Of a stretch of 64,000 nt of DNA, positions 54,978-62,121 are shown piece after piece. The position numbers and the translations under genes are program-made. Numbering within the stretch: the first letter of the stretch is position 1; each line of letters starts with the position of its first letter. The stretch covers positions 5,208,001 through 5,272,000 of the forward strand of contig NZ_CP089414.1 in assembly GCF_022394535.1 (NCBI RefSeq), given 5' to 3'. The notes under the pieces were generated by a model, which was not told the DNA's origin, did no database searches, and was given only the letters and a program-made list of their open reading frames with translations. The DNA is from Dyella terrae. Its GTDB lineage: Bacteria; Pseudomonadota; Gammaproteobacteria; Xanthomonadales; Rhodanobacteraceae.

Positions 54978-55175
54978 TTATGTCTTCAGATATTTGATGC
55001 AGATGAACAGCGATGGCGGCCAAACAAGCAGATAGAAGTATGGAGCGGTCCATACTTTCGACGCAGTGCCATGACCCCAGAAAAAGAGAACGATCAGGAA
55101 GGCTATCAGCATTCCCAAAAATGCCATGGCATTCGCGGCGATTATCACCTTGATAACGCGATAGACACTCTTCAT
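54978..55175 (-). CDS. Probable membrane immunity protein for Rhs tip T2
   Basis: 65 residues with two membrane helices (VIIAANAMAFLGMLIAFLIVLFF and YFYLLVWPPSLFICIKYL). Its ATG overlaps the TAA of tip T2 by one base (TAATG), giving translational coupling typical of toxin-immunity pairs. A membrane-bound immunity protein suggests that T2 attacks from the periplasm or the inner membrane. Confidence 0.7.
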   Translation of the reverse strand: MKSVYRVIKVIIAANAMAFLGMLIAFLIVLFFWGHGTASKVWTAPYFYLLVWPPSLFICIKYLKT

Positions 55176-55888
55176 TAGTTGCCGCATCCACAAGAAGTGA
55201 AACTGCTCTCCATCACCGTGCTCGAACCCGCAGTCACACCGGCCCCTATCTCAATTCCTTTCTCCGATCCAAAGGATGGCCCGGAAAAAGCGCCGGAATT
55301 GATGGGCTTTTGAAGCCCTCGACCATTTCCGCCTAGCTGAATCATCGAGGCGCTGTACCCCTTGAATAGGGAAGCGCCGGCGCTGTACATCATGAACCAG
55401 CCATTCAGTACATCCGGGTTTACGTCATCCAATCCATCGTTAAGAGTAACGGAGGACGAAGTGAGACCAGCCGGTAGCGTGCCCTTAATATTCGGACCAA
55501 AAGTTGGGCCGACAGCGTCAACTACTACATGCGCCTTCCTTCCGTTCTTGCACTCGGAATCGAGCACAAACTCGTAGAACGAGCCGCCTATCCCCACCGC
55601 TGCGCCGCCGCCCGTCATCGTCCCTTGCCATTGCGTGAGACCAAGCGGATCAACAAAACTCAGCGGATTCCCACCCACATAGGCATATACACTGGGCCCC
55701 GCAGCCAGTCCAAATGGATCTGGCTCACCATATCGTCCCGTAGCTGATTCGTAGGACCGACGAACGTTGTAGTTCAGACCACTCTCGGCGTCGTAGTACT
55801 GGCCGGGTAACCACACCCTTGACGCACCCCTGCGCCGACGGCGGTGGCTTTCCTTGATGCGACGCGGTTTGGCGAGCGCAGCGAGCAT
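55175..55888 (-). CDS. Orphan Rhs C-terminal toxin tip T2
   Basis: 237 residues from the element-encoded ATG at 55888. The same 26-residue Arg-rich element leader as T1 is followed by the Rhs core end (LPGQYYDAESGLNYNV, ATGRYGEPDPFGLAAG, LSFVDPLGL). The toxin domain is Gly/Ser-rich and beta-like, with a segment GGGAAVGIGGSFYEFV and a C-terminal SCGCGN. No enzyme motif is seen; with the membrane immunity protein a membrane-active mode is possible. Confidence 0.8.
   Translation of the reverse strand: MLAALAKPRRIKESHRRRRRGASRVWLPGQYYDAESGLNYNVRRSYESATGRYGEPDPFGLAAGPSVYAYVGGNPLSFVDPLGLTQWQGTMTGGGAAVGIGGSFYEFVLDSECKNGRKAHVVVDAVGPTFGPNIKGTLPAGLTSSSVTLNDGLDDVNPDVLNGWFMMYSAGASLFKGYSASMIQLGGNGRGLQKPINSGAFSGPSFGSEKGIEIGAGVTAGSSTVMESSFTSCGCGN
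55782..55812. repeat. Recombination site S, copy at tip T2
   Basis: 31 bp identical to 62594-62624 inside the Rhs core and differing at two positions from 48110-48140. Rhs sequence continues on the low-coordinate side and element sequence on the high-coordinate side. Confidence 0.8.
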
Positions 55889-55988
55889 GGGGCGGCGGTG
55901 CGTCCTGGCTAAAAATCCCTTGAGACGGTTTTGTACGCGCCCGTGCCTACGCGGGCAAGCGCGGGCCGCAGGGCGTGCGACGGGGGTA

Positions 55989-56984
55989 TCAGTCGGAGGC
56001 GCGGGCCAGCTTGGCGGCCGGGTGCGTGGCCGTGTGGATCTCTTTGAGCTTGCCGATGGAGACGTGGGTGTAGATCTGCGTGGTGTCCAGCCGCTCGTGG
56101 CCCAGCAGCTCCTGGATGTAGCGGATGTCCGCCCCGTTCTCCAGCATCTGCGTGGCCATCGTGTGCCGCAGCAGATGGCAGGCGCCGCGCTGACGCACGC
56201 CGGCCGCTTCCAGGTATCGGCGCACCGTGGTGGCCAGCCCGTTGTTGCCCAGGCGCTGCCCGAAGCGGTTGAGGAAGAGCGCGGTTTCGTGCGCGTCGAT
56301 CACCAGCTGCGGGCGCGCCTGATCCAGATACCGGCGCACCCAGGCCAGCGCACGCTCTCCGATCGGCACGAGGCGGTCCTTGCCGCCTTTGCCCTGACGC
56401 ACGCGCACGACGCCGTGCACGAAGTCCAGATCGAAGATCGAGAGGTTACGTGCTTCCTGTCGCCGCACGCCGGTGGAGTACAGCAGCTCCAGCAGCGCCC
56501 GATCACGCAGACCCTGCACGTCCTCGACGTCCGGCAGGGCCAAGAGGGTATCCATCTGCTCGGCCTGTAGCCCTTCGGGCAGCGTCACGCGCGGCGCGCG
56601 TGGCAGGTCCAGATCGGCCGCCGGGTTGGTCGGGATGTGGTGATGCTTCACCAGCCACCTAAACCAGTGGCGTAGATGCGTCACGGCCAAGGCTTGGCCA
56701 CGCAGGCTCAGCGGCTCGCCGTTGGCCTTGCGCCACTGGAAGAGATGGCGCTGGTAGCGTTCCAGGATCGGCAAGGTGATCTCGGCGGGCCGCGCCAAGC
56801 CGCGATCCATGCACCACGCCAGGAAGACGGCCAGCGTTTGCCGGCGGGCACGCAGCAGCTCTTCGCTGTAGCCCAGGGCCACCATCACCTCCAGATACCG
56901 GCGCATCCAGGCCGCCATGCTGTCCGGTGGGCTGGGGGCTTCCAGCAACCGGCGGTGTTCGCCGTAATGACCGGCCCGTGGCAT
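55989..56984 (-). CDS. Tyrosine recombinase/integrase of unit 2
   Basis: 331 residues, the same protein as the unit 1 integrase with all catalytic residues intact (Arg174, His270, Arg273, His296, Tyr305). Only silent base changes are visible (for example around 56217 and 56307). It begins 3 bases after the primase stop and ends about 180 bases before site S at T2. Confidence 0.95.
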   Translation of the reverse strand: MPRAGHYGEHRRLLEAPSPPDSMAAWMRRYLEVMVALGYSEELLRARRQTLAVFLAWCMDRGLARPAEITLPILERYQRHLFQWRKANGEPLSLRGQALAVTHLRHWFRWLVKHHHIPTNPAADLDLPRAPRVTLPEGLQAEQMDTLLALPDVEDVQGLRDRALLELLYSTGVRRQEARNLSIFDLDFVHGVVRVRQGKGGKDRLVPIGERALAWVRRYLDQARPQLVIDAHETALFLNRFGQRLGNNGLATTVRRYLEAAGVRQRGACHLLRHTMATQMLENGADIRYIQELLGHERLDTTQIYTHVSIGKLKEIHTATHPAAKLARASD

Positions 56985-56987
56985 CGC

Positions 56988-59900
56988 TTACGCGCCTCGC
57001 ATCGCGCGGTACGACGCCTCGCTACGATGCGACGGCGCGGTCTCCGTCCCGCGATGCGTAGTGGATGGACGAGCTGCCACTAAAACGGATGAGGCCGCAT
57101 CGTCGTTGGGCTGCGCCGCGATCACGCCGGACCGATGCTCCCCCGCCACGGCACCGACCGCACCACGACCGCTGTCCGACCGATCACGGGATGCCCCCGA
57201 CCGATCTGCCGTCGTAGTGGTGTCCAGCGTCGCCACGTCCACCAAGCCGATCAGCTGACGGTGCGTGTCATGCACATCGCCGGTAAACGCCAGTTCGTAG
57301 TGGAAGCGCGTGCCGGTGCGATGCACGATCAGGTATTCGTGATCTTCCAGCCGCGCCAGATGCAGCTTGAGCTGCGTGTCGCCGTGCCCGGTCGCATCGC
57401 GCAGTTCGCGCCGGGTAAACCGCACCTGCGAGCGGGCCAAGCCCTGCGCCTGCTGGCACCCTTCGACGTAGGTCACCACGTCGCCCAGCACGCGGCGCGT
57501 CTGCGGCGGCAGGTCATCGAGCGAGCGGCCCAGCACCTCGCCGGCCAAGCGGTTGGCCAGCGCGATGTCGGCCAGCGTCACCTCGATGTATTCCAGGCGG
57601 CCGGCGCGCTGGATCGGGCGTTGGTACTGATGCAACAAGGCGATGGCGTCGATCAGCGTCAGGTACTTCGCGTGATCGCGGCGCAGGCGCGGGGATTCGC
57701 TGCGGAAGGTCAGACGCTCCGCATACGGGTTCACCACGGCCAGCGGTCGCAACAAGCGTTGTGCGTTCTGATGCAGTGCACGGATGTCGCTAGAGGTCTG
57801 CGCGGCCAACAAGCCTTCCAGCGTGCGTGCCTGCCGCTGCCGTCGATGGATCGCCTCGGTCTGCTCGCGGCTTTCGTTGATGGTGAGCACGAGGCAGCGG
57901 TTGAGCAGCTCCTCGTCGATCACGATGGCCGTCGTCGTCAGGAAGAGCATCACCGGCCCTTCGACGCGGTATTCCTCGGTGACCAGCTTGCCGGTGGTCG
58001 GGTCTTTGCCGGTACTGGCGATGGTCAGTTCGCCCTGCGATTGCAACAGTTTCAGCGCATAGGCCGCCTGGCGCACGCCTTCCTCCTCGGCGATGGCGAG
58101 GATCTTGTGCTTGAGGTCGCCTTCGCCGAGGTAAAACAGCGATTGCCCGGTCATCGCTGAGTAGTGCACGCGCTGCTCATCCGGCATCAGCGCGAGCAGC
58201 GTGTCCATCACGGTGGATTTGCCGGCGGCACTGGTGGACTGGATCAGGATCGCGAGCGGCTTGTCGAGCCGGCGCGACACACAGGCCAGATAACCCACCA
58301 GCGCGTTGTGGTCTTCGCCCACCACGCCCAGCGTGGCCACGTCCTGCACGATGCGCTCGATCAGTGCCGGATCGCGCAGCAAGGCCATCGCGGCATCCTG
58401 CTGTTCGGGCGACACCTCCGGCGCGGCCGCGGTGGCGGTTTTCGGGGCCTGTCGTGCACGGATCAGCTCATCCTGGCGCAGCTCCACCACGCGCAGCAGT
58501 TTGGCCAGATCCTCTTTCATCGCTTCTTCCGTCAGGCCCAGCTCGATGCTGGCCTGCCGGCACCATCCCTGACGCTGCCGTGCGGCGTACAGCTCCACCG
58601 TGTCGATGTGCAGATACGCGGCGCGCTGCACCTTGATCCACACCTTGAGCTGCTCGTAACCGCTGTTCTTCTCGATGCCGCGCACGATGTACGCGCGATC
58701 ATCCAGCGTCACGCGCAGTTCGCGTTCGTCCACCTCCACCGGCAGCGACGGTGCGGCCGGCGGCAAGGGCGAGGCGGCTAAAACGGGAAGCTCCGGTGCA
58801 GGTTCCGGTGCCGGCTCAGGTGCCGGCGACGCGGCGATGGTGGGTGGCACGTCGGCCGCACTGTCGCATGCGACACTCGGCGTCGTGATCGGGGCCGGCG
58901 CCCCGTTGCCGATCCACGTGGCCGAGCGGATCACTACGCCTAAGCTCTGGCTGGCCGGCGTCACCTTGAGCGCGTAGTCGTTCGCGTCCAGGCCGTGCGG
59001 GAAGCGGCAGCGGTAACAGGCGATGCCCTCGGCCATCAAGCGCGTGGCCAGTTTCTCGGCCGCCGCATCACCCGCGGCATCGCGGTCATACGCGATCAGT
59101 ACGCGCTCCGTGCCGTAGCGCTTAAACGCGGCTAAGTGATCGGCGGTAAACCCTTCGACGCCATAGGACGCGGTGACGTTGCGGTAGCCGGCGCACCAGA
59201 AGGTCATGGCGTCGATCAGCGCTTCGCACAGGATGATTTCGCGGTGCTCTTGCACCGCCTCGATGTTCCACAGGCCACGATGCGGCCCCGGCAGGTACAG
59301 GTGCAGCGGCGTGCCGCTGCGCAGGTTGGGCGTGATCTTGCGGCCGTACAGCTCGGTGATGTCGCCGTGCTCGTCCCACACCGGGATCACCAGCGAGCCA
59401 TTCAAGTGCTCGTGGCCGGAGTCGCGCAGCAGGCCCACGGCCTGCAGGCGGGCGCGGATTTCCCCGCCGGTTTTGCGGTTTTTCTCCGGCAGGCGCAGGC
59501 CCAGCGTGCGGTTGGCAAAGCCCAGCCGGAAGCGCTCGATCAGCTCCGGATGGTTGAGGCCACGCGAGGCCAGATAGGCCAGCGCTTCGGGGCTTTGCTT
59601 CAAGGTGTCGTGGTAGTAATCGACCACCTGGTGCAGCAGGGCTTTGTCATCGGCCTCGGTGCTGACCGGCGCCGGCAGCTTGGTCACCGTCGAGCGGCGC
59701 ACGCCATCCCCGGTCGCGAGCGTGGTCACGCCTTCGCGCAGCCGCTCCACGGCGTGCCGGAAGCTGATGCCTTCGCTCTTCATCACCCAGTCGATCGCCG
59801 TGCCGCCCGTCTGACACGCGCCCAGGCAGTGCCACAGGTTCTTCGCCGGCGACACGACCAGCGAGGGCGTCTTGTCGTTGTGGAAGGGGCAGCGACCGAT

Positions 59901-60008
59901 CCAGTCCGCGCCGTGGCGGACCAGCTCGATGCCGCGCGCTTCGACCAGCCGTTGCACGGAGATGTCCGTTTTCAGGCGCTCGATCTCGTGCTCGGGGATG
60001 CGGGCCAT
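56988..60008 (-). CDS. Primase-helicase-like replication protein of unit 2
   Basis: 1006 residues with CHC2 zinc finger, Toprim and P-loop ATPase domains as in unit 1. About 16 to 20 residues differ, scattered (for example TDISVQ for TEVSVQ near residue 14, NIEAVQ for NLAAVQ, and the Pro/Ala linker). Both copies are open and full length, so both elements may be able to replicate. Confidence 0.92.
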   Translation of the reverse strand: MARIPEHEIERLKTDISVQRLVEARGIELVRHGADWIGRCPFHNDKTPSLVVSPAKNLWHCLGACQTGGTAIDWVMKSEGISFRHAVERLREGVTTLATGDGVRRSTVTKLPAPVSTEADDKALLHQVVDYYHDTLKQSPEALAYLASRGLNHPELIERFRLGFANRTLGLRLPEKNRKTGGEIRARLQAVGLLRDSGHEHLNGSLVIPVWDEHGDITELYGRKITPNLRSGTPLHLYLPGPHRGLWNIEAVQEHREIILCEALIDAMTFWCAGYRNVTASYGVEGFTADHLAAFKRYGTERVLIAYDRDAAGDAAAEKLATRLMAEGIACYRCRFPHGLDANDYALKVTPASQSLGVVIRSATWIGNGAPAPITTPSVACDSAADVPPTIAASPAPEPAPEPAPELPVLAASPLPPAAPSLPVEVDERELRVTLDDRAYIVRGIEKNSGYEQLKVWIKVQRAAYLHIDTVELYAARQRQGWCRQASIELGLTEEAMKEDLAKLLRVVELRQDELIRARQAPKTATAAAPEVSPEQQDAAMALLRDPALIERIVQDVATLGVVGEDHNALVGYLACVSRRLDKPLAILIQSTSAAGKSTVMDTLLALMPDEQRVHYSAMTGQSLFYLGEGDLKHKILAIAEEEGVRQAAYALKLLQSQGELTIASTGKDPTTGKLVTEEYRVEGPVMLFLTTTAIVIDEELLNRCLVLTINESREQTEAIHRRQRQARTLEGLLAAQTSSDIRALHQNAQRLLRPLAVVNPYAERLTFRSESPRLRRDHAKYLTLIDAIALLHQYQRPIQRAGRLEYIEVTLADIALANRLAGEVLGRSLDDLPPQTRRVLGDVVTYVEGCQQAQGLARSQVRFTRRELRDATGHGDTQLKLHLARLEDHEYLIVHRTGTRFHYELAFTGDVHDTHRQLIGLVDVATLDTTTTADRSGASRDRSDSGRGAVGAVAGEHRSGVIAAQPNDDAASSVLVAARPSTTHRGTETAPSHRSEASYRAMRGA

Positions 60009-60071
60009 AAAACGGGTCTCCGGCCGGAAGGCTGTCAAGGGGAGCAACTAAAAAATAACCCGTTGGCAGAG

Positions 60072-60088
60072 TACCCGTAATACGAGTA
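60072..60088. promoter_or_regulatory. Operator-like inverted repeat of unit 2 (TACCCG-5-CGAGTA)
   Basis: Same place as 52400-52416 in unit 1, with one mismatch between the arms. The flanks (GCAGAG before, GTCAAC after) are conserved while the arms differ in step. Probable operator of this unit's XRE protein. Confidence 0.55.
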
Positions 60089-60119
60089 TTGTCAACTCGT
60101 CATCCGAGGATCAGGGTCT

Positions 60120-60515
60120 ATGCTCGCCAGCACATCCTTTCTGCCAGATAGCCTCATGGCCGCTGCTGACCGCGCCTTCTACGAACAACTTGGCCAACGT
60201 ATTGCCGAGCACCGCAAGGCGCATGGCATCACCCAGGTCGAGTTAGCCAAGACCCTGGGCATCGCCCAGCAGACACTGGCCCACTACGAGGGCGGGACGG
60301 TGCGTATCGCCGTTGCCACGCTCACGGTCGTGGCCAAGGCGCTGGAAGTCTCGATAGAGGATTTACTCGGTAGCTCGTCAGCAAAGACTGCCGGTAAGCG
60401 TGGACCCGCATCGCGGTTACAGCAGCAGCTAGATCAGATCAGTCAGTTGCCGCGTGCCAAGCAGAAGTTTGTCAGCCAGATGCTCGATACGGTGCTACAG
60501 CAAGCGAGTAGCTGA
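60120..60515 (+). CDS. XRE family regulator of unit 2
   Basis: 131 residues. HTH ITQVELAKTLGIAQQTLAHYEGG and the same Gln/Leu-rich tail as its unit 1 counterpart, with a diverged N-terminus (MLASTSFLPDSLMAAADRAFYEQLGQRI) and linker (LGSSSAKTAGKRGP). GAGGATC lies upstream of the ATG. Probable repressor of the divergent primase-integrase operon. Confidence 0.88.
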   Translation: MLASTSFLPDSLMAAADRAFYEQLGQRIAEHRKAHGITQVELAKTLGIAQQTLAHYEGGTVRIAVATLTVVAKALEVSIEDLLGSSSAKTAGKRGPASRLQQQLDQISQLPRAKQKFVSQMLDTVLQQASS

Positions 60516-60557
60516 GCAGCTAAAGATAACGATTCGGCTCTCGATAGCCTTTCGCAT

Positions 60558-60605
60558 AAACCTACCTCGCAGGTCGCGTAAGCGGCCTGTGAGGTAGGTT
60601 TTTTT
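60558..60605 (+). terminator. Rho-independent terminator of the XRE gene, unit 2
   Basis: Stem AAACCTACCTCGCAGG / CCTGTGAGGTAGGTTT with T7 following; one base of the loop differs from unit 1. Confidence 0.88.
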
Positions 60606-60643
60606 CTATGTCTAAAAATATTAGCGGGCTAATAATTCCAGCC

Positions 60644-60660
60644 TGACCCGAGTCGGGTCA
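60644..60660. repeat. 17-bp palindrome at the empty cargo slot, unit 2
   Basis: A single TGACCCGAGTCGGGTCA where unit 1 has two copies around the DUF6037-like gene. It may also act as a terminator between the convergent XRE and ribbon-helix-helix genes. Confidence 0.8.
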
Positions 60661-60669
60661 CGTCTGCCC

Positions 60670-61017
60670 TCAGGCTTTTCCTCGCCATACATCGACGCCG
60701 ATGCGCTGCAGTTCACTCTGCACAGCACGCACGCGGCCAGGATCGGCCACCGCACGTAGCAACAGCAGGATTTCGAGCTGCACGTTCGACGTGTCGGCCG
60801 GTGACGCATCGGGGCTCGCCGGAGCGGCCTCGCGGTCGGCCAGATCCTCGACCGTCTGACGCAGCATCATCATTGCTTCGGCCGTGTTGTCGCCGGCGGC
60901 CAGTCGCTTCTTGAGGTACGTGGACACCGGCAGCGGCTCGGGGAACGCCTGGGCGGCCATCGCTTCGTAGCGCGCATACGCCTCGTCACTGAAGCGGATC
61001 GGGACTATCTTCGCCAT
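60670..61017 (-). CDS. Ribbon-helix-helix type element protein, unit 2
   Basis: 115 residues, N-terminal 60 residues almost identical to the unit 1 copy (MAKIVPIRFSDEAYARYEAMAAQAF...), C-terminal part more diverged (QLEILLLLRAVADPGRVRAVQSELQRIGVDVWRGKA). Role in copy control or DNA processing is inferred. GTATAG direct repeats lie upstream near 61040-61060. Confidence 0.75.
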   Translation of the reverse strand: MAKIVPIRFSDEAYARYEAMAAQAFPEPLPVSTYLKKRLAAGDNTAEAMMMLRQTVEDLADREAAPASPDASPADTSNVQLEILLLLRAVADPGRVRAVQSELQRIGVDVWRGKA

Positions 61018-61373
61018 CGTTGTTTGCTTCCATATGCACTGTATAGCGGCATGTATAGCAAACGATCGCGCTGCGAAGCCATCGGTTTCGCCAAGCGTAT
61101 AGATGGCTATATACGCAGGCGTTTGCATCATATTTGCAATTGTTCTTGCGCGTCATGCACTTGCTTCACCTGACTAGGTGCGTATGGTGTATGGCGGATC
61201 GGCTTAAGGGTTAAGGGGCAAAAGCTGGCCAAAAACACCCATAAAAAGCCGATCCCTGCACGCCAAGAAGGTCAAACACGATCACGTGGCCCAGCGGGCC
61301 ACGTCGTGATGCACGGATGATGCAAAGATGCGGCAAAAGTGATGCAGCGATGATGCAAAAATGATGCAAGCGG
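61018..61373. other. Candidate origin region of unit 2 (hairpin plus 11-bp iterons)
   Basis: 356 bases without a gene. The GC hairpin is at 61284-61304. GATGCA or one variant occurs at 61308, 61319, 61330 (GCGGCA), 61341, 61352 and 61363, exactly 11 bp apart, ending at the stop of the 87-residue protein. Same design as unit 1 with fewer repeats. Confidence 0.7.
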
Positions 61374-61637
61374 TCAGCGTGATGTCGGCGCGTAAGCGTC
61401 TTTGATCAGCATGCCGTAGAGCAAGCGGACCCGCGTGGTTACGGCGCGGTCGCCGGCCGTGACGGCGTCGATTTCATCGCGCAGCTGGGACATCACCAGT
61501 TCCAGGTCAGCCAGGCGTTGCGCATCAGGCTGGCTGCGGGAGGCTTCCTTCCGGATCTCTGCCGAGAGCTTGCCACGGCAATGAAAGAGGATTTCCCGGG
61601 CGCTCGACATTTCAGCATCGTCGGTGGCGTAGCTCAT
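61374..61637 (-). CDS. Conserved 87-residue helical protein of the element, unit 2
   Basis: Counterpart of 54405-54668 with few changes (for example DAQRLADLELVMSQLRDEID, C-terminus KDAYAPTSR). Strong ribosome site AGGAGGAAGG. Function unknown. First backbone gene after the cargo boundary repeat. Confidence 0.7.
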   Translation of the reverse strand: MSYATDDAEMSSAREILFHCRGKLSAEIRKEASRSQPDAQRLADLELVMSQLRDEIDAVTAGDRAVTTRVRLLYGMLIKDAYAPTSR

Positions 61638-61655
61638 CAACCTTCCTCCTGGTGC

Positions 61656-61695
61656 GTGACATCGGTAGCGCCGTTCAGTTTGCTACCGATGTCAC
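61656..61695. repeat. Inverted repeat at the cargo boundary, unit 2
   Basis: Perfect 14-bp arms GTGACATCGGTAGC / GCTACCGATGTCAC with a 12-base loop. The outer arm contains the stop codon of the TPR gene. The loop differs from unit 1 while the arms are conserved. Confidence 0.7.
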
Positions 61696-62111
61696 GTGCT
61701 CGTGGTGCTTAACCAAGCCGTGGCGCGAGCAAGCTCATCCTCATAATCATCGAGATTCTTCGCTTCAGATTGGCGTAAAAACTCTTCAAACAAGGCCCTT
61801 GCAACTCGGTTTTTGCCGATATTGGAGAAGTGCTCGGCCAGATCAAATAGCGCAAAGAGATTGGATGCATCGACGCTCAAAATGTGTCGGTAGTGGCGCC
61901 GAGCCGCCTTCAATCGAACATCCGCCGGCATGACGTCATCCTCGGAGAACGCGTCCGTTTCCAACGCATTCCCGTAGAGCCGATGTGCCTCTATATCGTC
62001 AGGATTTTGCCGGAGAAGTTCATCCAGCCCCTTGTAAGCAACGGAGAACTGACCGGCGAGGCTCGCAGCCCTCGCACGCTCTAGACGCCTGTATCGCAGA
62101 TCGTTAGCCAT
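61692..62111 (-). CDS. TPR-like protein, probable immunity protein for Rhs tip T3
   Basis: 139 residues with tetratricopeptide-like helical pairs: RARAASLAGQFSVAYKGLDELLRQNPDDIEAHRLYGNAL and LSVDASNLFALFDLAEHFSNIGKNRVARALFEEFLRQ. It starts 10 bases after the Rhs stop, the place of a cognate immunity gene. The immunity role is inferred from position; the stop lies within the boundary inverted repeat. Confidence 0.65.
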   Translation of the reverse strand: MANDLRYRRLERARAASLAGQFSVAYKGLDELLRQNPDDIEAHRLYGNALETDAFSEDDVMPADVRLKAARRHYRHILSVDASNLFALFDLAEHFSNIGKNRVARALFEEFLRQSEAKNLDDYEDELARATAWLSTTST

Positions 62112-62121
62112 GACTAGATAG

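Larger units (their letters stand above)
48141..55812 (-). mobile_element. Rhs-tip integrative element, unit 1 (T2 + immunity + element backbone)
   Basis: A 7.67-kb unit between two copies of site S. Read on the minus strand it holds tip T2, its immunity gene, a ParS-type antitoxin fragment, an inverted repeat, an 88-residue protein, an iteron array, a ribbon-helix-helix protein, a DUF6037-like cargo gene, an XRE regulator (plus strand), a primase-helicase and a tyrosine integrase that abuts the next site S. Gene order and sequence are the same as in unit 2 except for the tip cargo and the DUF6037-like gene. Interpreted as an element that inserted at S and replaced the Rhs tip. Confidence 0.75.

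Noticed and set aside
48141..55812. Classical insertion sequence or composite transposon
   Set aside because: No transposase and no terminal inverted repeats with target duplications; a tyrosine recombinase with a defined core site fits better.
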